From assembly GCF_002813295.1 (NCBI RefSeq), contig NZ_PHUE01000001.1:1364001-1428000 (forward strand): a stretch of DNA of 64,000 bases. The letters are read 5' to 3'. The translations under genes were made by a program, and so were the position numbers. The stretch comes from Flavobacterium sp. 5 (lineage in GTDB: Bacteria > Bacteroidota > Bacteroidia > Flavobacteriales > Flavobacteriaceae). This document shows, piece by piece, positions 1 through 9,306 of the stretch (position 1 is the stretch's first letter; each line of letters begins with the position of its first letter). The notes beneath the pieces were generated by a model. The model was not told the DNA's origin. It searched no databases and saw nothing but the letters and a program-made list of their open reading frames with translations.

Positions 1-2
1 TT

Positions 3-962
3 GAAATGCCAAAAGTACATAATGGCGTTGGACAATATCCACTTTCTGGAGTATCTATGAAATATAGTTTTGATGCTAAACCAGACGCTCCAACAGAAAA
101 ACACATTCAATATTATGCGATGTTAGGTTCTCGTGCGATATGGAAAGATGGATGGAAAGCTGTTGCAGTTCATGCTCCATTAACAGGTAAAGGACATTTT
201 GACAAAGACCAATGGGAATTGTACAACACAAATGTTGACCGTTCTGAATCAACTAATTTAGCAGCAAAAAACCCTGATAAATTAAAAGAGTTAATCGCAG
301 CATGGATGGATGAAGCGGATAAAAACTTAGTATTACCATTAGATGATAGAACAGCTATTGAAATAATAGGTTTAGAAAGACCTTCTGAAGAAGCTCCTCG
401 TGAGAAATATATTTATTATCCTGGAACTTCAGCAGTACCAGAAGGTGTAGCTGTAAATGTAAGAGGACGTTCATTCAAAATTATTGGTGATGTTGAAATT
501 AAAGATGCGAATGCATCTGGAGTAATTTTTGCTCACGGTTCTCGTTTTGGTGGACATGCATTATTCATAAAAGACAAAAAACTGAATTACGTTTATAATT
601 TCTTAGGAATCCAACCAGAACAAAGATTTGTTTCTTCAACTGAATTAAAACCTGGTAAATACACTCTTGGTATGGAATTTATCAGAGAAAAAACAGGGGA
701 ACTTGGCGAACAAATTGGTAAAATGAAATTATACATCAATGATCAAGTTGTTGCAGAAGGGCCAATGAAAACGCAACCAGGTAAATTTACACTTTCTGGA
801 GACGGACTTTGTGTAGGTTTTGATAGTGGTGATGCTGTGAGTAAAGAATACAAAACTCCAGGTACTTTTAAAGGAGGAACTATTCAAGGTGTTGGTGTTT
901 CTATAGGTAAAGAGAATTTTACAGATTTACAAAAAGAAGCAAAAAGCAAGATGAGAGATTAA
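3..962 (+). CDS. Sulfatase (arylsulfatase), C-terminal part, cut by window edge
   Basis: The frame is already open at the left edge, so the true start lies outside the window. The visible part matches the C-terminal region of arylsulfatases: a stretch containing MLGSRAIWKDGWKAV and then WELYNTNVDRSE, the typical end of the alkaline-phosphatase-like core, followed by a beta-rich tail of about 180 residues. The catalytic Cys/Ser-x-Pro-x-Arg motif, which is modified to formylglycine, would lie upstream and cannot be checked. Such enzymes remove sulfate esters, often from polysaccharides, in the periplasm. The family call is firm for the visible part; the substrate is unknown. A strong terminator follows. 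Confidence 0.85.
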   Translation, partial: EMPKVHNGVGQYPLSGVSMKYSFDAKPDAPTEKHIQYYAMLGSRAIWKDGWKAVAVHAPLTGKGHFDKDQWELYNTNVDRSESTNLAAKNPDKLKELIAAWMDEADKNLVLPLDDRTAIEIIGLERPSEEAPREKYIYYPGTSAVPEGVAVNVRGRSFKIIGDVEIKDANASGVIFAHGSRFGGHALFIKDKKLNYVYNFLGIQPEQRFVSSTELKPGKYTLGMEFIREKTGELGEQIGKMKLYINDQVVAEGPMKTQPGKFTLSGDGLCVGFDSGDAVSKEYKTPGTFKGGTIQGVGVSIGKENFTDLQKEAKSKMRD

Positions 963-985
963 TTCTTTTTAAAATAGCATTTACG

Positions 986-1021
986 AAAAGAGGTAGTATT
1001 GTTATACTACCTCTTTTTTTT
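986..1021 (+). terminator. Rho-independent terminator after the sulfatase gene
   Basis: AGAGGTAGTAT and ATACTACCTCT form a near-perfect stem with a very short loop and are followed by a run of T. It sits 25 nt after the sulfatase stop codon. Confidence 0.9.
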
Positions 1022-1056
1022 ATTTTGAATGAGTAGGCTTATTTTAAATTTAGAGC

Positions 1057-1088
1057 AAAAAAAAACCTCAAATAAAATTTGAGGTTTT
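1057..1088 (-). terminator. Rho-independent terminator of the tRNA-Gly pair
   Basis: On the minus strand AAACCTCAAA and TTTGAGGTTT pair around a short loop and are followed by T residues, directly after the second tRNA-Gly gene. Confidence 0.85.
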
Positions 1089-1090
1089 GG

Positions 1091-1163
<73 letters not shown>

Positions 1164-1212
1164 ATTAATCATTAAATTTACCTTTAAATCAAAAAAAAAA
1201 AATTGATTTTAG

Positions 1213-1285
<73 letters not shown>

Positions 1286-1665
1286 ATTACTGAGGTGCAA
1301 AGATAAATAATAAAAACAGTTATTTGCAAATTTTTTTTAAAAAATAAATTGACATTTTTTAATAATATCTACAACCATTTTAAAACTAAAAAGTTATACT
1401 TTTATTTTTCTTTATACTCGTGTAAAATATTAAATAAATATACGCCTTAGACTACTATTCAGAACAAAAAAAGCACCATCATAAATAGGAAAACTGATTA
1501 AAAACAGGGATTTCAAAGTAATAATTTGCTTAACACACAATATTTAGTATCATGCAAAAACATCAAATTAGTAGGAATTACTTCAATATTTAAAAATATT
1601 AATAGCATCTTTGCAATAGATAATCAATTCAACGATAAACAAATATTACTTTAAAGATTTAAAAA
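1286..1665. other. Intergenic region, no gene seen
   Basis: AT-rich. It holds the tRNA promoter at its left end and a weak -7-like CATCTTTG (1606-1613) before the transpeptidase gene. I see no other feature. Confidence 0.6.
1298..1330 (-). promoter_or_regulatory. Bacteroidota-type promoter of the tRNA-Gly pair
   Basis: On the minus strand a -33 TTTG (1327-1330) and a -7 TATCTTTG (1298-1305, consensus TAnnTTTG) are 21 nt apart. The -7 element ends 12 nt before the tRNA 5' end. Confidence 0.75.
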
Positions 1666-3258
1666 ATGAAACCAAAAGAAATGAATAAACTTTACTTATT
1701 TATTGTCTTACTCACACTTCTAAGTTGCAAAAAACAACCGATAATAAACTTCGATACCTTCAAAATTTCCAACTCAGACACTAAAGAAGGTGAGATTATT
1801 GATATTGATACTGAATTATTAAGTCCTTATAAAAGCAAATCACTCGTCGATTTTTACAATTCCAGAAACAACCAAACCGTATGGCAATCTGAAAAAAATA
1901 GAAAAACAATCCTTGAAACAATTAAAAATTGTGAAACCGAAGGGCTAAATCCGTCAGATTACAATATTTCCAAACTGCAGGAATTAGAGAAAAAATTTAT
2001 AGATTTGGATGAATCCGAGCGAGTAAACTATGATTTATTACTTACGTATAACTTTCAAAAATACCTTACTCACCTTCGCAACGGAAAACTCAACCCAAGA
2101 GAACTGTACACCAATTGGGATTTAAACATTAAACCCTTAGACACTAAATCCATCCTAAATAGTGCCTTAGAAAAAGACTCTTTAGTAAGCGAAATAGAAA
2201 AATGTCAACCAAAAGCATTGACATACCAAAAATTAATCAAAGCACTACAACTCATTAATGAATTTCCAGAAGACAAAACAGAACCTATTGTTTCTGATGA
2301 AAAAATAGAACCAGGTGTCTCCAATGCTGCTATAATTATCTTAAAGAAAAAACTACTATATTGGAAAGATTTAGAAAGCAATGACAGTATAACTTACCTT
2401 TACGACAAAGAAACAGTCAAAGCAGTCAAAAAATTCCAAATTCGTCATGGATTAATTTCTGATGGAATTATAGGGAAGACAACTCTAATAGCATTAAATT
2501 TCACCAAAGAAGATAGAAAACATCAAATTATTGCTAATCTGGAGCGCTGGAGATGGTTTACAAAATCATTTGACAAAAATTACATCCTAATTAACATTCC
2601 TAATTACAGCCTAAACGTAGTGGAAGATCAGAATGTAGTTATGAGTAAGCGTATTGTCATAGGGAAAATCAAGAGAAAAACACCTGTTCTAACTTCAGTA
2701 TTACAAACTGTTGTATTCAATCCCACATGGACTGTACCCCCAACTATTTTAAAGGAAGATATTATTCCCGAACTAACCAAAGACCGAAATTCTTTAAACA
2801 ATAAAGGCATTGCCATTTATGATTATAAAAACAATAAAGTTGATCCTCATAAATGGAATGAAAAAAGACCCAACGGCTATCGTTATGTACAACAACCTGG
2901 CTATTACAACTCATTAGGGGTTGTTAAAATAAACTTCCCTAATCATCATAGTGTATACCTACACGACACAAATCATCGTAATTTATTTGAACGAAATAAT
3001 CGATCTTTAAGCTCGGGGTGTGTACGAATTCAAGAACCATTAGAATTAGTTCAACTACTTTTAGACAACCCTAAACAGTATTCAAAGGAAAAAATAGACT
3101 CGATTGTTGCAACGAAAGAGACTCTTTTTATAGGCATAAAAAAACGCTATGCAATATACCTTTGGTATTGGACAGCGTGGAGTGAAGATAACGAATTAAT
3201 TTTCAGAAACGACATTTATAATTTGGATGCCGATCTATATACTCAATTACGAAACTAA
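1666..3258 (+). CDS. L,D-transpeptidase, YcbB/LdtD-like lipoprotein
   Basis: This enzyme family forms 3-3 cross-links in peptidoglycan or anchors partners to it. The N-terminus is a lipoprotein signal with lipobox LLSC (Cys21), so the protein should be membrane-anchored in the periplasm. A long helical region is followed by a peptidoglycan-binding domain (about residues 220-280, FQIRHGLISDGIIG) and a YkuD catalytic domain (about 305-460) with His433 and the SSGCVR motif carrying the nucleophile Cys452. The Met at 1681 gives a more compact signal peptide and may be the true start. It converges with and overlaps by 12 nt the next L,D-transpeptidase gene on the other strand. Known LdtD-type enzymes resist most beta-lactams other than carbapenems; that is not tested here. 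Confidence 0.9.
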   Translation: MKPKEMNKLYLFIVLLTLLSCKKQPIINFDTFKISNSDTKEGEIIDIDTELLSPYKSKSLVDFYNSRNNQTVWQSEKNRKTILETIKNCETEGLNPSDYNISKLQELEKKFIDLDESERVNYDLLLTYNFQKYLTHLRNGKLNPRELYTNWDLNIKPLDTKSILNSALEKDSLVSEIEKCQPKALTYQKLIKALQLINEFPEDKTEPIVSDEKIEPGVSNAAIIILKKKLLYWKDLESNDSITYLYDKETVKAVKKFQIRHGLISDGIIGKTTLIALNFTKEDRKHQIIANLERWRWFTKSFDKNYILINIPNYSLNVVEDQNVVMSKRIVIGKIKRKTPVLTSVLQTVVFNPTWTVPPTILKEDIIPELTKDRNSLNNKGIAIYDYKNNKVDPHKWNEKRPNGYRYVQQPGYYNSLGVVKINFPNHHSVYLHDTNHRNLFERNNRSLSSGCVRIQEPLELVQLLLDNPKQYSKEKIDSIVATKETLFIGIKKRYAIYLWYWTAWSEDNELIFRNDIYNLDADLYTQLRN

Positions 3259-3984
3259 CTTATTTTGTTTTGAATTATTAATTGAAGGATGATAAATATA
3301 CAAACAAGACTGTCCTTTAATCATTGTAATAATCTCCGAAACACATGCAACTGGAACAGCTGGACATCCTTGGCTTCTTCCAAGTCTTTTGTGGTCTTTT
3401 ATAAAAGATTCCGAAACATAATCAGCACCATGTAAAACAACAGCTCTATTACGGGCGTTATCATTTAAACCTTTTTCCAAACCATCTAACTTTAGAGAAA
3501 TCCCGTGTTTACCATTATAAACTTCTCCAGTTACATAGAAGCCTAAACTACTTTTGAAAGATTCTGGTGTATTTGAAAAATTATTAGCGAACTCCTCTCC
3601 TGTATTTCTTCCATGAGCGACTAAGGTCTGAAACAAAACTATATTACTTGATAAATCAATAATCCAAAGACGTTTTGCATTAGATGATAAGCTAAAATCA
3701 ACAAGGGTTAGCACATTACTTTTGACTATCCCTCTTTCTTTCAATGAATAAAATCCTTTCAGAGCTTCAACAAAACACTCCTCTTTTGGTAATTCAAATT
3801 GATTTGCTTGCAAAGCATTGTAAACCATTTCGACTTTGGTGTCTATATTAGATTTTAAACCCGAAACAATTTCTTTTTTTGTAATATTTTTATTTGTGTT
3901 TATTAAATTTCCTGTAAATGCAAACAAAACAAAAACAATAATCGACGCAATAATTGACTTATAAACCACTGTATATCTATTCAT
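3247..3984 (-). CDS. L,D-transpeptidase catalytic domain protein (YkuD_2 type)
   Basis: The C-terminal half carries the short murein L,D-transpeptidase signature of the YkuD_2 type: VVLHGADYVSE with the catalytic His and then GRSQGCPAVP with the nucleophilic Cys. One hydrophobic segment near the N-terminus (about residues 9-28) is a signal peptide or membrane anchor, so the domain should be periplasmic. Length (245 aa) is usual for the family. The 3' ends of this gene and the larger transpeptidase overlap by 12 nt, so two peptidoglycan enzymes of different subfamilies meet tail to tail. Confidence 0.88.
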   Translation of the reverse strand: MNRYTVVYKSIIASIIVFVLFAFTGNLINTNKNITKKEIVSGLKSNIDTKVEMVYNALQANQFELPKEECFVEALKGFYSLKERGIVKSNVLTLVDFSLSSNAKRLWIIDLSSNIVLFQTLVAHGRNTGEEFANNFSNTPESFKSSLGFYVTGEVYNGKHGISLKLDGLEKGLNDNARNRAVVLHGADYVSESFIKDHKRLGRSQGCPAVPVACVSEIITMIKGQSCLYIYHPSINNSKQNKLVS

Positions 3985-4129
3985 TATAATTAATTAGGGG
4001 CTCCAAAAATACAAATAATAATCACTTATCAAAAAATAAAATGTATTTTATCGATATATTTTAACACTTTGTCGGCTTTTACATCTAAAACATTTACAAT
4101 CAAAACGACACTTTTATAATAAAATTTTC

Positions 4130-4137
4130 TATTTTTG
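4130..4137 (+). promoter_or_regulatory. -7 element upstream of the first DUF5916 gene
   Basis: TATTTTTG fits TAnnTTTG and lies 19 nt before the ATG at 4157. No clear -33 TTG is visible. Confidence 0.5.
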
Positions 4138-4156
4138 TTACAAACCACCGCTTTTT

Positions 4157-6550
4157 ATGATTATCCCTCGTAATTTTCTTGTTTTTTTAATAATTCTATG
4201 TGGTATCAAACTGTATAGTCAAAAGAAAATTATTCATACGAATTCTATTACTTCAAGGATTTCAATTGATGGAAAACTAAACGAAGAAGCCTGGGAGTTT
4301 GCAGAAATAGCAACCGATTTTGTCATGTACCAGCCTGACAATGGCAAAGCTATAAATGAAAATAAAAAAACTATAGTAAAAATCATATATGATAATGATG
4401 CTATTTATATAGCAGCTGTTATGCTTGATGATCAAACTAACAAAATAAAAAAAGAAATCACCAATAGAGATATTTTTGGGGTTAGTGATTATTTTTCGGT
4501 ATTCATAAATGGCTTTAATGATGGGCAACAAGATTTTAGATTTTATGTCACAGCAGCTGGTGTACAATTAGACTGTGTGGCAACTGAAGACTATAAAGAT
4601 TTTTCATGGGATGCTATCTGGGACAGCAAGGCAGTGCTAACAGATAAAGGGTGGAATGTAGAAATAAAAATTCCATATGCAGCAATACGATTTCCAAATT
4701 CAAACAAGCAAACTTGGGGTATCAATTTTCTTAGAAACATAGAACGTGATGTTCAAATTTACTCTTGGAATCTAATTGATACTAAAATTGGAGCTGAACT
4801 CACACAAAATGGATTATTAGAGGGAATAGAAAACATTAAAACTCCTACCCGATTGTTCTTCATTCCATACGCTTCCTTTTATAATCAAAAAGATGATACA
4901 CAATCAGACAACACCTTTAAAGGTGGTTTAGATATTAAATATGGCATTAACGATGCTTTTACACTTGATGCAATTTTGGTTCCCGATTTTGGTCAGACTA
5001 AGTTTGACAATGCCATTTTAAACCTTGAACCATTCGAACAAAAATTAGATGAAAACAGACCATTTTTTACCGAAGGAACTGAACTCTTTTCTAAAGGAAA
5101 CTTATTCTATTCAAGAAGAATAGGAGGCTTTCCTAGTACAGAACCTATTCTTGAAAAAAATGAAGAAATCACAGATTACCCAAGTACAGTAGACTTACTC
5201 AACGCTATTAAAATATCTGGTCGCACCAAAAAAGGCCTAGGAATAGGTTTTTTGAATGCCATAACTGAAAAAACGTCTGCAAAAATAAAAGACACTATAA
5301 CTTCTGCCACAAGAAAAGAAGTAATTGAACCGCTTACCAATTATAATATAGTAGTATTGGACCAGCGTTTTAACCAAAATTCATCTGTTACCTTTATAAA
5401 TACGAACACTATTCGTAACGGCAACTTTAGAGACGCTAATGTATCGGGGCTTTTATTTGACTTAAATACAAAAAAAAATAGCTACAGTTTAAACGGAGAC
5501 TTTAAATACAGTACAATAAACACTTACGAAGATTATAACGGTTACAAAACGGCATTGAACTTTGAAAAAACAAGTGGCAAAATTCGATATGAAGTTTCTG
5601 GAAAATATATTTCCGAAGATTATGATGTCAATGATCTTGGATTAATTTATTACACCAACTATCATGCAGCTTCTGGCAATATAAGTTATCGAATTCTTAA
5701 TCCTACTTCAATTTTTAATAGCTTTAAAATAACATTAGGATCCAATTTAGAAATTCAAAATACGACAGGCAAAATTCAAGAAGATTACCTAAATGCAACC
5801 ATTGGAGCTTCGTCTTTAAACAACACTTATTATGAATTTTCAATATTGTATAAACCTCAAGAATCGTATGATTTTTACGAGCCTCGTGTTAATGGTCGTT
5901 ATGTATATATTCCCAAAAGAGCATCTTCCTACTTTGCGTTTGAATGGAACAGAAACCATAAATTTACAATAGATGCAACAGTTGCTTATGAAAAATATGA
6001 TGAAGAGAATAGACAAATTTATGATATCTATATAAAACCAAAATACCGATTCAGCAATCAATTCTCATTAGAATATGCTTTCGATTATACAAACAAAAAA
6101 AACGACAGAGGATATGTTGACTATGACGATACAGACATTTTTTTTGCAGAAAGAAACAGAGAAATTCTTTCAAATGTAGTTACTGGAAAATTTGCACTAA
6201 CGAATAAAATGGCTTTAAATCTTGATGTCCGTTATTATTGGTCCTATGCAGACAATCATGAATTTTTTACTTTACAAGACAATGGAAACTTAACTCCAAA
6301 TACAACTTACAATCTAAATAAAAACAAAAATTTCAACTCTTGGAATTTAGATTTATCATATTCATGGTGGTTTGCCCCTGGCAGTGAAATGATTATACTA
6401 TACCGCAATTACGGTTTAGAACAAACAAATCAAGTAGAAAAAAATCTTTCAAACAACTTATCTAATATTTTCAACAGTAACTTAACTAATATTTTTTCTA
6501 TTAGTTTACGCTACTACATTGATTATAATGTTATAAAAAACAAATTTTAA
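4157..6550 (+). CDS. DUF5916 protein with CBM9-like N-terminus, copy 1
   Basis: A signal peptide (about residues 1-20) precedes a CBM9-like beta-sandwich (about 30-220, with ISIDGKLNEEAWEFA, the motif typical of this fold). The remaining 570 residues are rich in aromatic beta-strands and look like an outer-membrane beta-barrel, ending in a terminal aromatic/hydrophobic strand. The family is widespread in Bacteroidota and often sits with peptidases or carbohydrate genes, but its function is not established. The next gene is a clear paralogue in the same orientation 115 bp downstream, so this is a tandem duplication. Confidence 0.85.
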   Translation: MIIPRNFLVFLIILCGIKLYSQKKIIHTNSITSRISIDGKLNEEAWEFAEIATDFVMYQPDNGKAINENKKTIVKIIYDNDAIYIAAVMLDDQTNKIKKEITNRDIFGVSDYFSVFINGFNDGQQDFRFYVTAAGVQLDCVATEDYKDFSWDAIWDSKAVLTDKGWNVEIKIPYAAIRFPNSNKQTWGINFLRNIERDVQIYSWNLIDTKIGAELTQNGLLEGIENIKTPTRLFFIPYASFYNQKDDTQSDNTFKGGLDIKYGINDAFTLDAILVPDFGQTKFDNAILNLEPFEQKLDENRPFFTEGTELFSKGNLFYSRRIGGFPSTEPILEKNEEITDYPSTVDLLNAIKISGRTKKGLGIGFLNAITEKTSAKIKDTITSATRKEVIEPLTNYNIVVLDQRFNQNSSVTFINTNTIRNGNFRDANVSGLLFDLNTKKNSYSLNGDFKYSTINTYEDYNGYKTALNFEKTSGKIRYEVSGKYISEDYDVNDLGLIYYTNYHAASGNISYRILNPTSIFNSFKITLGSNLEIQNTTGKIQEDYLNATIGASSLNNTYYEFSILYKPQESYDFYEPRVNGRYVYIPKRASSYFAFEWNRNHKFTIDATVAYEKYDEENRQIYDIYIKPKYRFSNQFSLEYAFDYTNKKNDRGYVDYDDTDIFFAERNREILSNVVTGKFALTNKMALNLDVRYYWSYADNHEFFTLQDNGNLTPNTTYNLNKNKNFNSWNLDLSYSWWFAPGSEMIILYRNYGLEQTNQVEKNLSNNLSNIFNSNLTNIFSISLRYYIDYNVIKNKF

Positions 6551-6665
6551 ACATTTCTTACCAAAAATGTAACATTAAATAAATTCGATAGTCTATTCTT
6601 AATATCGCCTTTTATTTTTTTATCTAATTAAATAAAAAAATCTGATATGATAAACCATCGATTCC

Positions 6666-9083
6666 ATGAAAAAGCATTATTACATATATTTATTATTATT
6701 CTGTACTCTAATATATGGGCAAAAAAAATCTTTGCAGACAAAATTCACATCCGAAAAAATAACATTAGATGGTAAACTAGACGAAGCCATTTGGCAATCG
6801 ACACCAATTGCCACAGATTTCATAATGTTTCAACCCGACAACGGCAAAACTGTTGATAATAATAAAAGAACCGAAGTTCGTGTTCTATACGACAATGAGG
6901 CCATATATATTAGTGCATTAATGTATGACAATGAACCCAATAAAATTTTAAAAGAAATAAATAAAAGGGACGAATTTGGAACAGCCGATTTCTTTGGTGT
7001 TTTTATTAATGGATATAATGATGGGCAACAAAATTTTGAGTTTTTTGTTAATGCTGCTGATGGTCAAGCCGATTGTTTAGCAACAGATAACAATGGAGAA
7101 GACTATTCATGGGATGCCGTTTGGGAAAGTAAAGCACTCATAACTTCATTTGGCTGGATTGTAGAAATGCGGATTCCTTATGCAGCATTGCGTTTTTCCA
7201 ATGAAAAAATACAAACTTGGGGTATGAACTTTTTTAGAGAAATACGAAGAGACCGTCAAAAATATTCTTGGAATTTTATCGATTCAAAAATTGGTACAAT
7301 TACCCAACAAAATGGAACTATGACTGGTATTGAGAATATAAAAACACCAACCAGACTCTTCTTTTTACCATATGCCTCATTCTATACTTATGCCAATGCC
7401 AATCAAAAAACGTATGGTGAATTAAAAGGAGGTCTGGATATTAAATATGGTATTAACGATGCTTTTACATTAGACGCCATGCTCATTCCTGATTTTGGAC
7501 AAACCAAATATGATGATCGAATCTTGAATTTAAGTCCTTTCGAACAACAATTTAATGAAAACAGAGGCTTTTTTACAGAAGGAACCGACTTGTTTAGTAA
7601 AGGAAATCTATTCTATTCTAGAAGAATTGGTGGTCCTCCATCTTATTCCCCAAAAATGGCAACTAATGAAGAAATAATCGAAAATCTTGCTAATGTTGAT
7701 CTTTACAATGCAACCAAAATTTCGGGTAGAACAAAAGGTGGACTAGGAATTGGATACCTCAACGCTGTAACTAAAAAAACTTATGCGACTATTAGAGACA
7801 CTATTACCCAAGAAACTCGTCAAGTTTTAGTAGAACCGCTAACCAATTATAATGTAATAGTACTTGACCAGCGTTTTCATAAAAATTCCTCAGCTTCATT
7901 TGTAAACACCAATGTTACGAGAGATGGCTCTTTCAGAGATGGAAACGTTTCCGCTTTAGTTTGGGATTTAAATACTGTAAAAAACACTTATAATTTATCT
8001 GGAAATTTTGAATACAGTTATGTAAATGACATTGAAAACAAGAAAGAAGGAATCAATACTACATTAAATTTTGCAGAAACCAGTGGTAAATACCGATATA
8101 GCACAGGAACTAACTTAGTTACTAAAGGATTCGATAATAACGACTTAGGAATTAATTTTGAGACTAATTATTACAGCTTTTACGGAAATACTAGTTATAG
8201 AATTCTTAATCCAACTAAAATTTTCAATTCTTTCAATACTAATATTAACGTCAACACACAATTTCAAAAAGAAACTAATAAAATTCAATCTAACCAAATC
8301 AATCTTAATGTCAATTCAAACACAAAAAAGAATCATTATGTAGGTTTTGGATTTGATTATAGACCATTTGAAAACTACAATTATTATGAACCCAGAACTG
8401 ACGGTCTCTATAGTATTGACCCAACGCGATTTGGAAGCTGGTTTGAGATTTCGACAAATTACAATAACAAATTCGCAATTGATTTAAATCCTTCAATAGC
8501 ACTGTTTGGTGAACCTAAAAGAATGTCCTATGGTCTTTACATCGGACCTAGATATCGTTTCAATGACCATTTAGCATTGTATTATGATTTTAATTTTTTA
8601 CGTCAAAATAATAATAAAGGTTTTGTAGACAGTGGATCTAATAATGATACTTTACCTTCCGATGCTATAATCTATGCAAATAGAAATGTAATCACTTACA
8701 CAAACACCCTTAATGGAAAATATTCGTTGAATAGCAAAATGAATTTTAACCTTTCGGCTCGTTATTATTGGTCATATACCGAGAATCTAAACTTCTATAA
8801 TCTAGAAGACAATGGAAGACTTTCTCCTAATGACACCTATACCGAAAACCAAAATCAAAATTTAAACACTTGGAATTTAGACTTGTCCTATAATTGGTGG
8901 TTTGCCCCTGGGAGTCAATTAACTATTTTGTACAGAAATAATGCCGCAAAATATGACAATTTAATCAATAAAGATTTTGGAAACAACTATACTAGCTTAC
9001 TCAACAACAAAGATCTAAGTCACGTTTTATCAGTTAGTTTAAAGTATTTTATAGATTACAACCAAGTAAAAAACATATTATAA
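6666..9083 (+). CDS. DUF5916 protein with CBM9-like N-terminus, copy 2
   Basis: Paralogue of the preceding gene along its whole length. The two share long near-identical stretches such as LKGGLDIKYGINDAFTLDA/FKGGLDIKYGINDAFTLDA and GNLFYSRRIGG, and both end in a variant of RYYIDYN/KYFIDYNQVKN. Signal peptide, CBM9-like domain and predicted barrel are in the same order. No separate promoter is obvious in the 115-bp gap, so the two may be one transcript, ended by the hairpin at 9124-9169. Molecular function unknown. Confidence 0.85.
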   Translation: MKKHYYIYLLLFCTLIYGQKKSLQTKFTSEKITLDGKLDEAIWQSTPIATDFIMFQPDNGKTVDNNKRTEVRVLYDNEAIYISALMYDNEPNKILKEINKRDEFGTADFFGVFINGYNDGQQNFEFFVNAADGQADCLATDNNGEDYSWDAVWESKALITSFGWIVEMRIPYAALRFSNEKIQTWGMNFFREIRRDRQKYSWNFIDSKIGTITQQNGTMTGIENIKTPTRLFFLPYASFYTYANANQKTYGELKGGLDIKYGINDAFTLDAMLIPDFGQTKYDDRILNLSPFEQQFNENRGFFTEGTDLFSKGNLFYSRRIGGPPSYSPKMATNEEIIENLANVDLYNATKISGRTKGGLGIGYLNAVTKKTYATIRDTITQETRQVLVEPLTNYNVIVLDQRFHKNSSASFVNTNVTRDGSFRDGNVSALVWDLNTVKNTYNLSGNFEYSYVNDIENKKEGINTTLNFAETSGKYRYSTGTNLVTKGFDNNDLGINFETNYYSFYGNTSYRILNPTKIFNSFNTNINVNTQFQKETNKIQSNQINLNVNSNTKKNHYVGFGFDYRPFENYNYYEPRTDGLYSIDPTRFGSWFEISTNYNNKFAIDLNPSIALFGEPKRMSYGLYIGPRYRFNDHLALYYDFNFLRQNNNKGFVDSGSNNDTLPSDAIIYANRNVITYTNTLNGKYSLNSKMNFNLSARYYWSYTENLNFYNLEDNGRLSPNDTYTENQNQNLNTWNLDLSYNWWFAPGSQLTILYRNNAAKYDNLINKDFGNNYTSLLNNKDLSHVLSVSLKYFIDYNQVKNIL

Positions 9084-9123
9084 CAGAAACATAAAACCCC
9101 TATTGTTTTCTGGATAAAATTGT

Positions 9124-9169
9124 CCTCAAAAAGCTAAATCAAAGCAGTAGCTTTTTGAGGTTTTTTTTT
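9124..9169 (+). terminator. Rho-independent terminator after the DUF5916 pair
   Basis: CCTCAAAAAGCTA pairs with TAGCTTTTTGAGG and is followed by nine T. Confidence 0.9.
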
Positions 9170-9282
9170 GCATTTTTTTCAGAAAAACTCACTTTTTACA
9201 ACACAATTTTAAGTTTTTGTTGTACTTCTATTTTTTATGTATAATAGTGGTTTTGACTAACTTCTATTTTTTACGAAAGCTT

Positions 9283-9290
9283 TATCTTTG
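9283..9290 (+). promoter_or_regulatory. -7 element of gpmI
   Basis: TATCTTTG fits the TAnnTTTG consensus and lies 16 nt before the ATG at 9307. Because it lies inside the longer possible reading frame, it supports the downstream start. Confidence 0.65.
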
Positions 9291-9306
9291 CAAAAAATTT
9301 CATACC

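Noticed and set aside
9217..9306. N-terminal extension of gpmI
   Set aside because: It contains the -7 promoter element and would place 30 hydrophobic residues before the conserved start of the enzyme.
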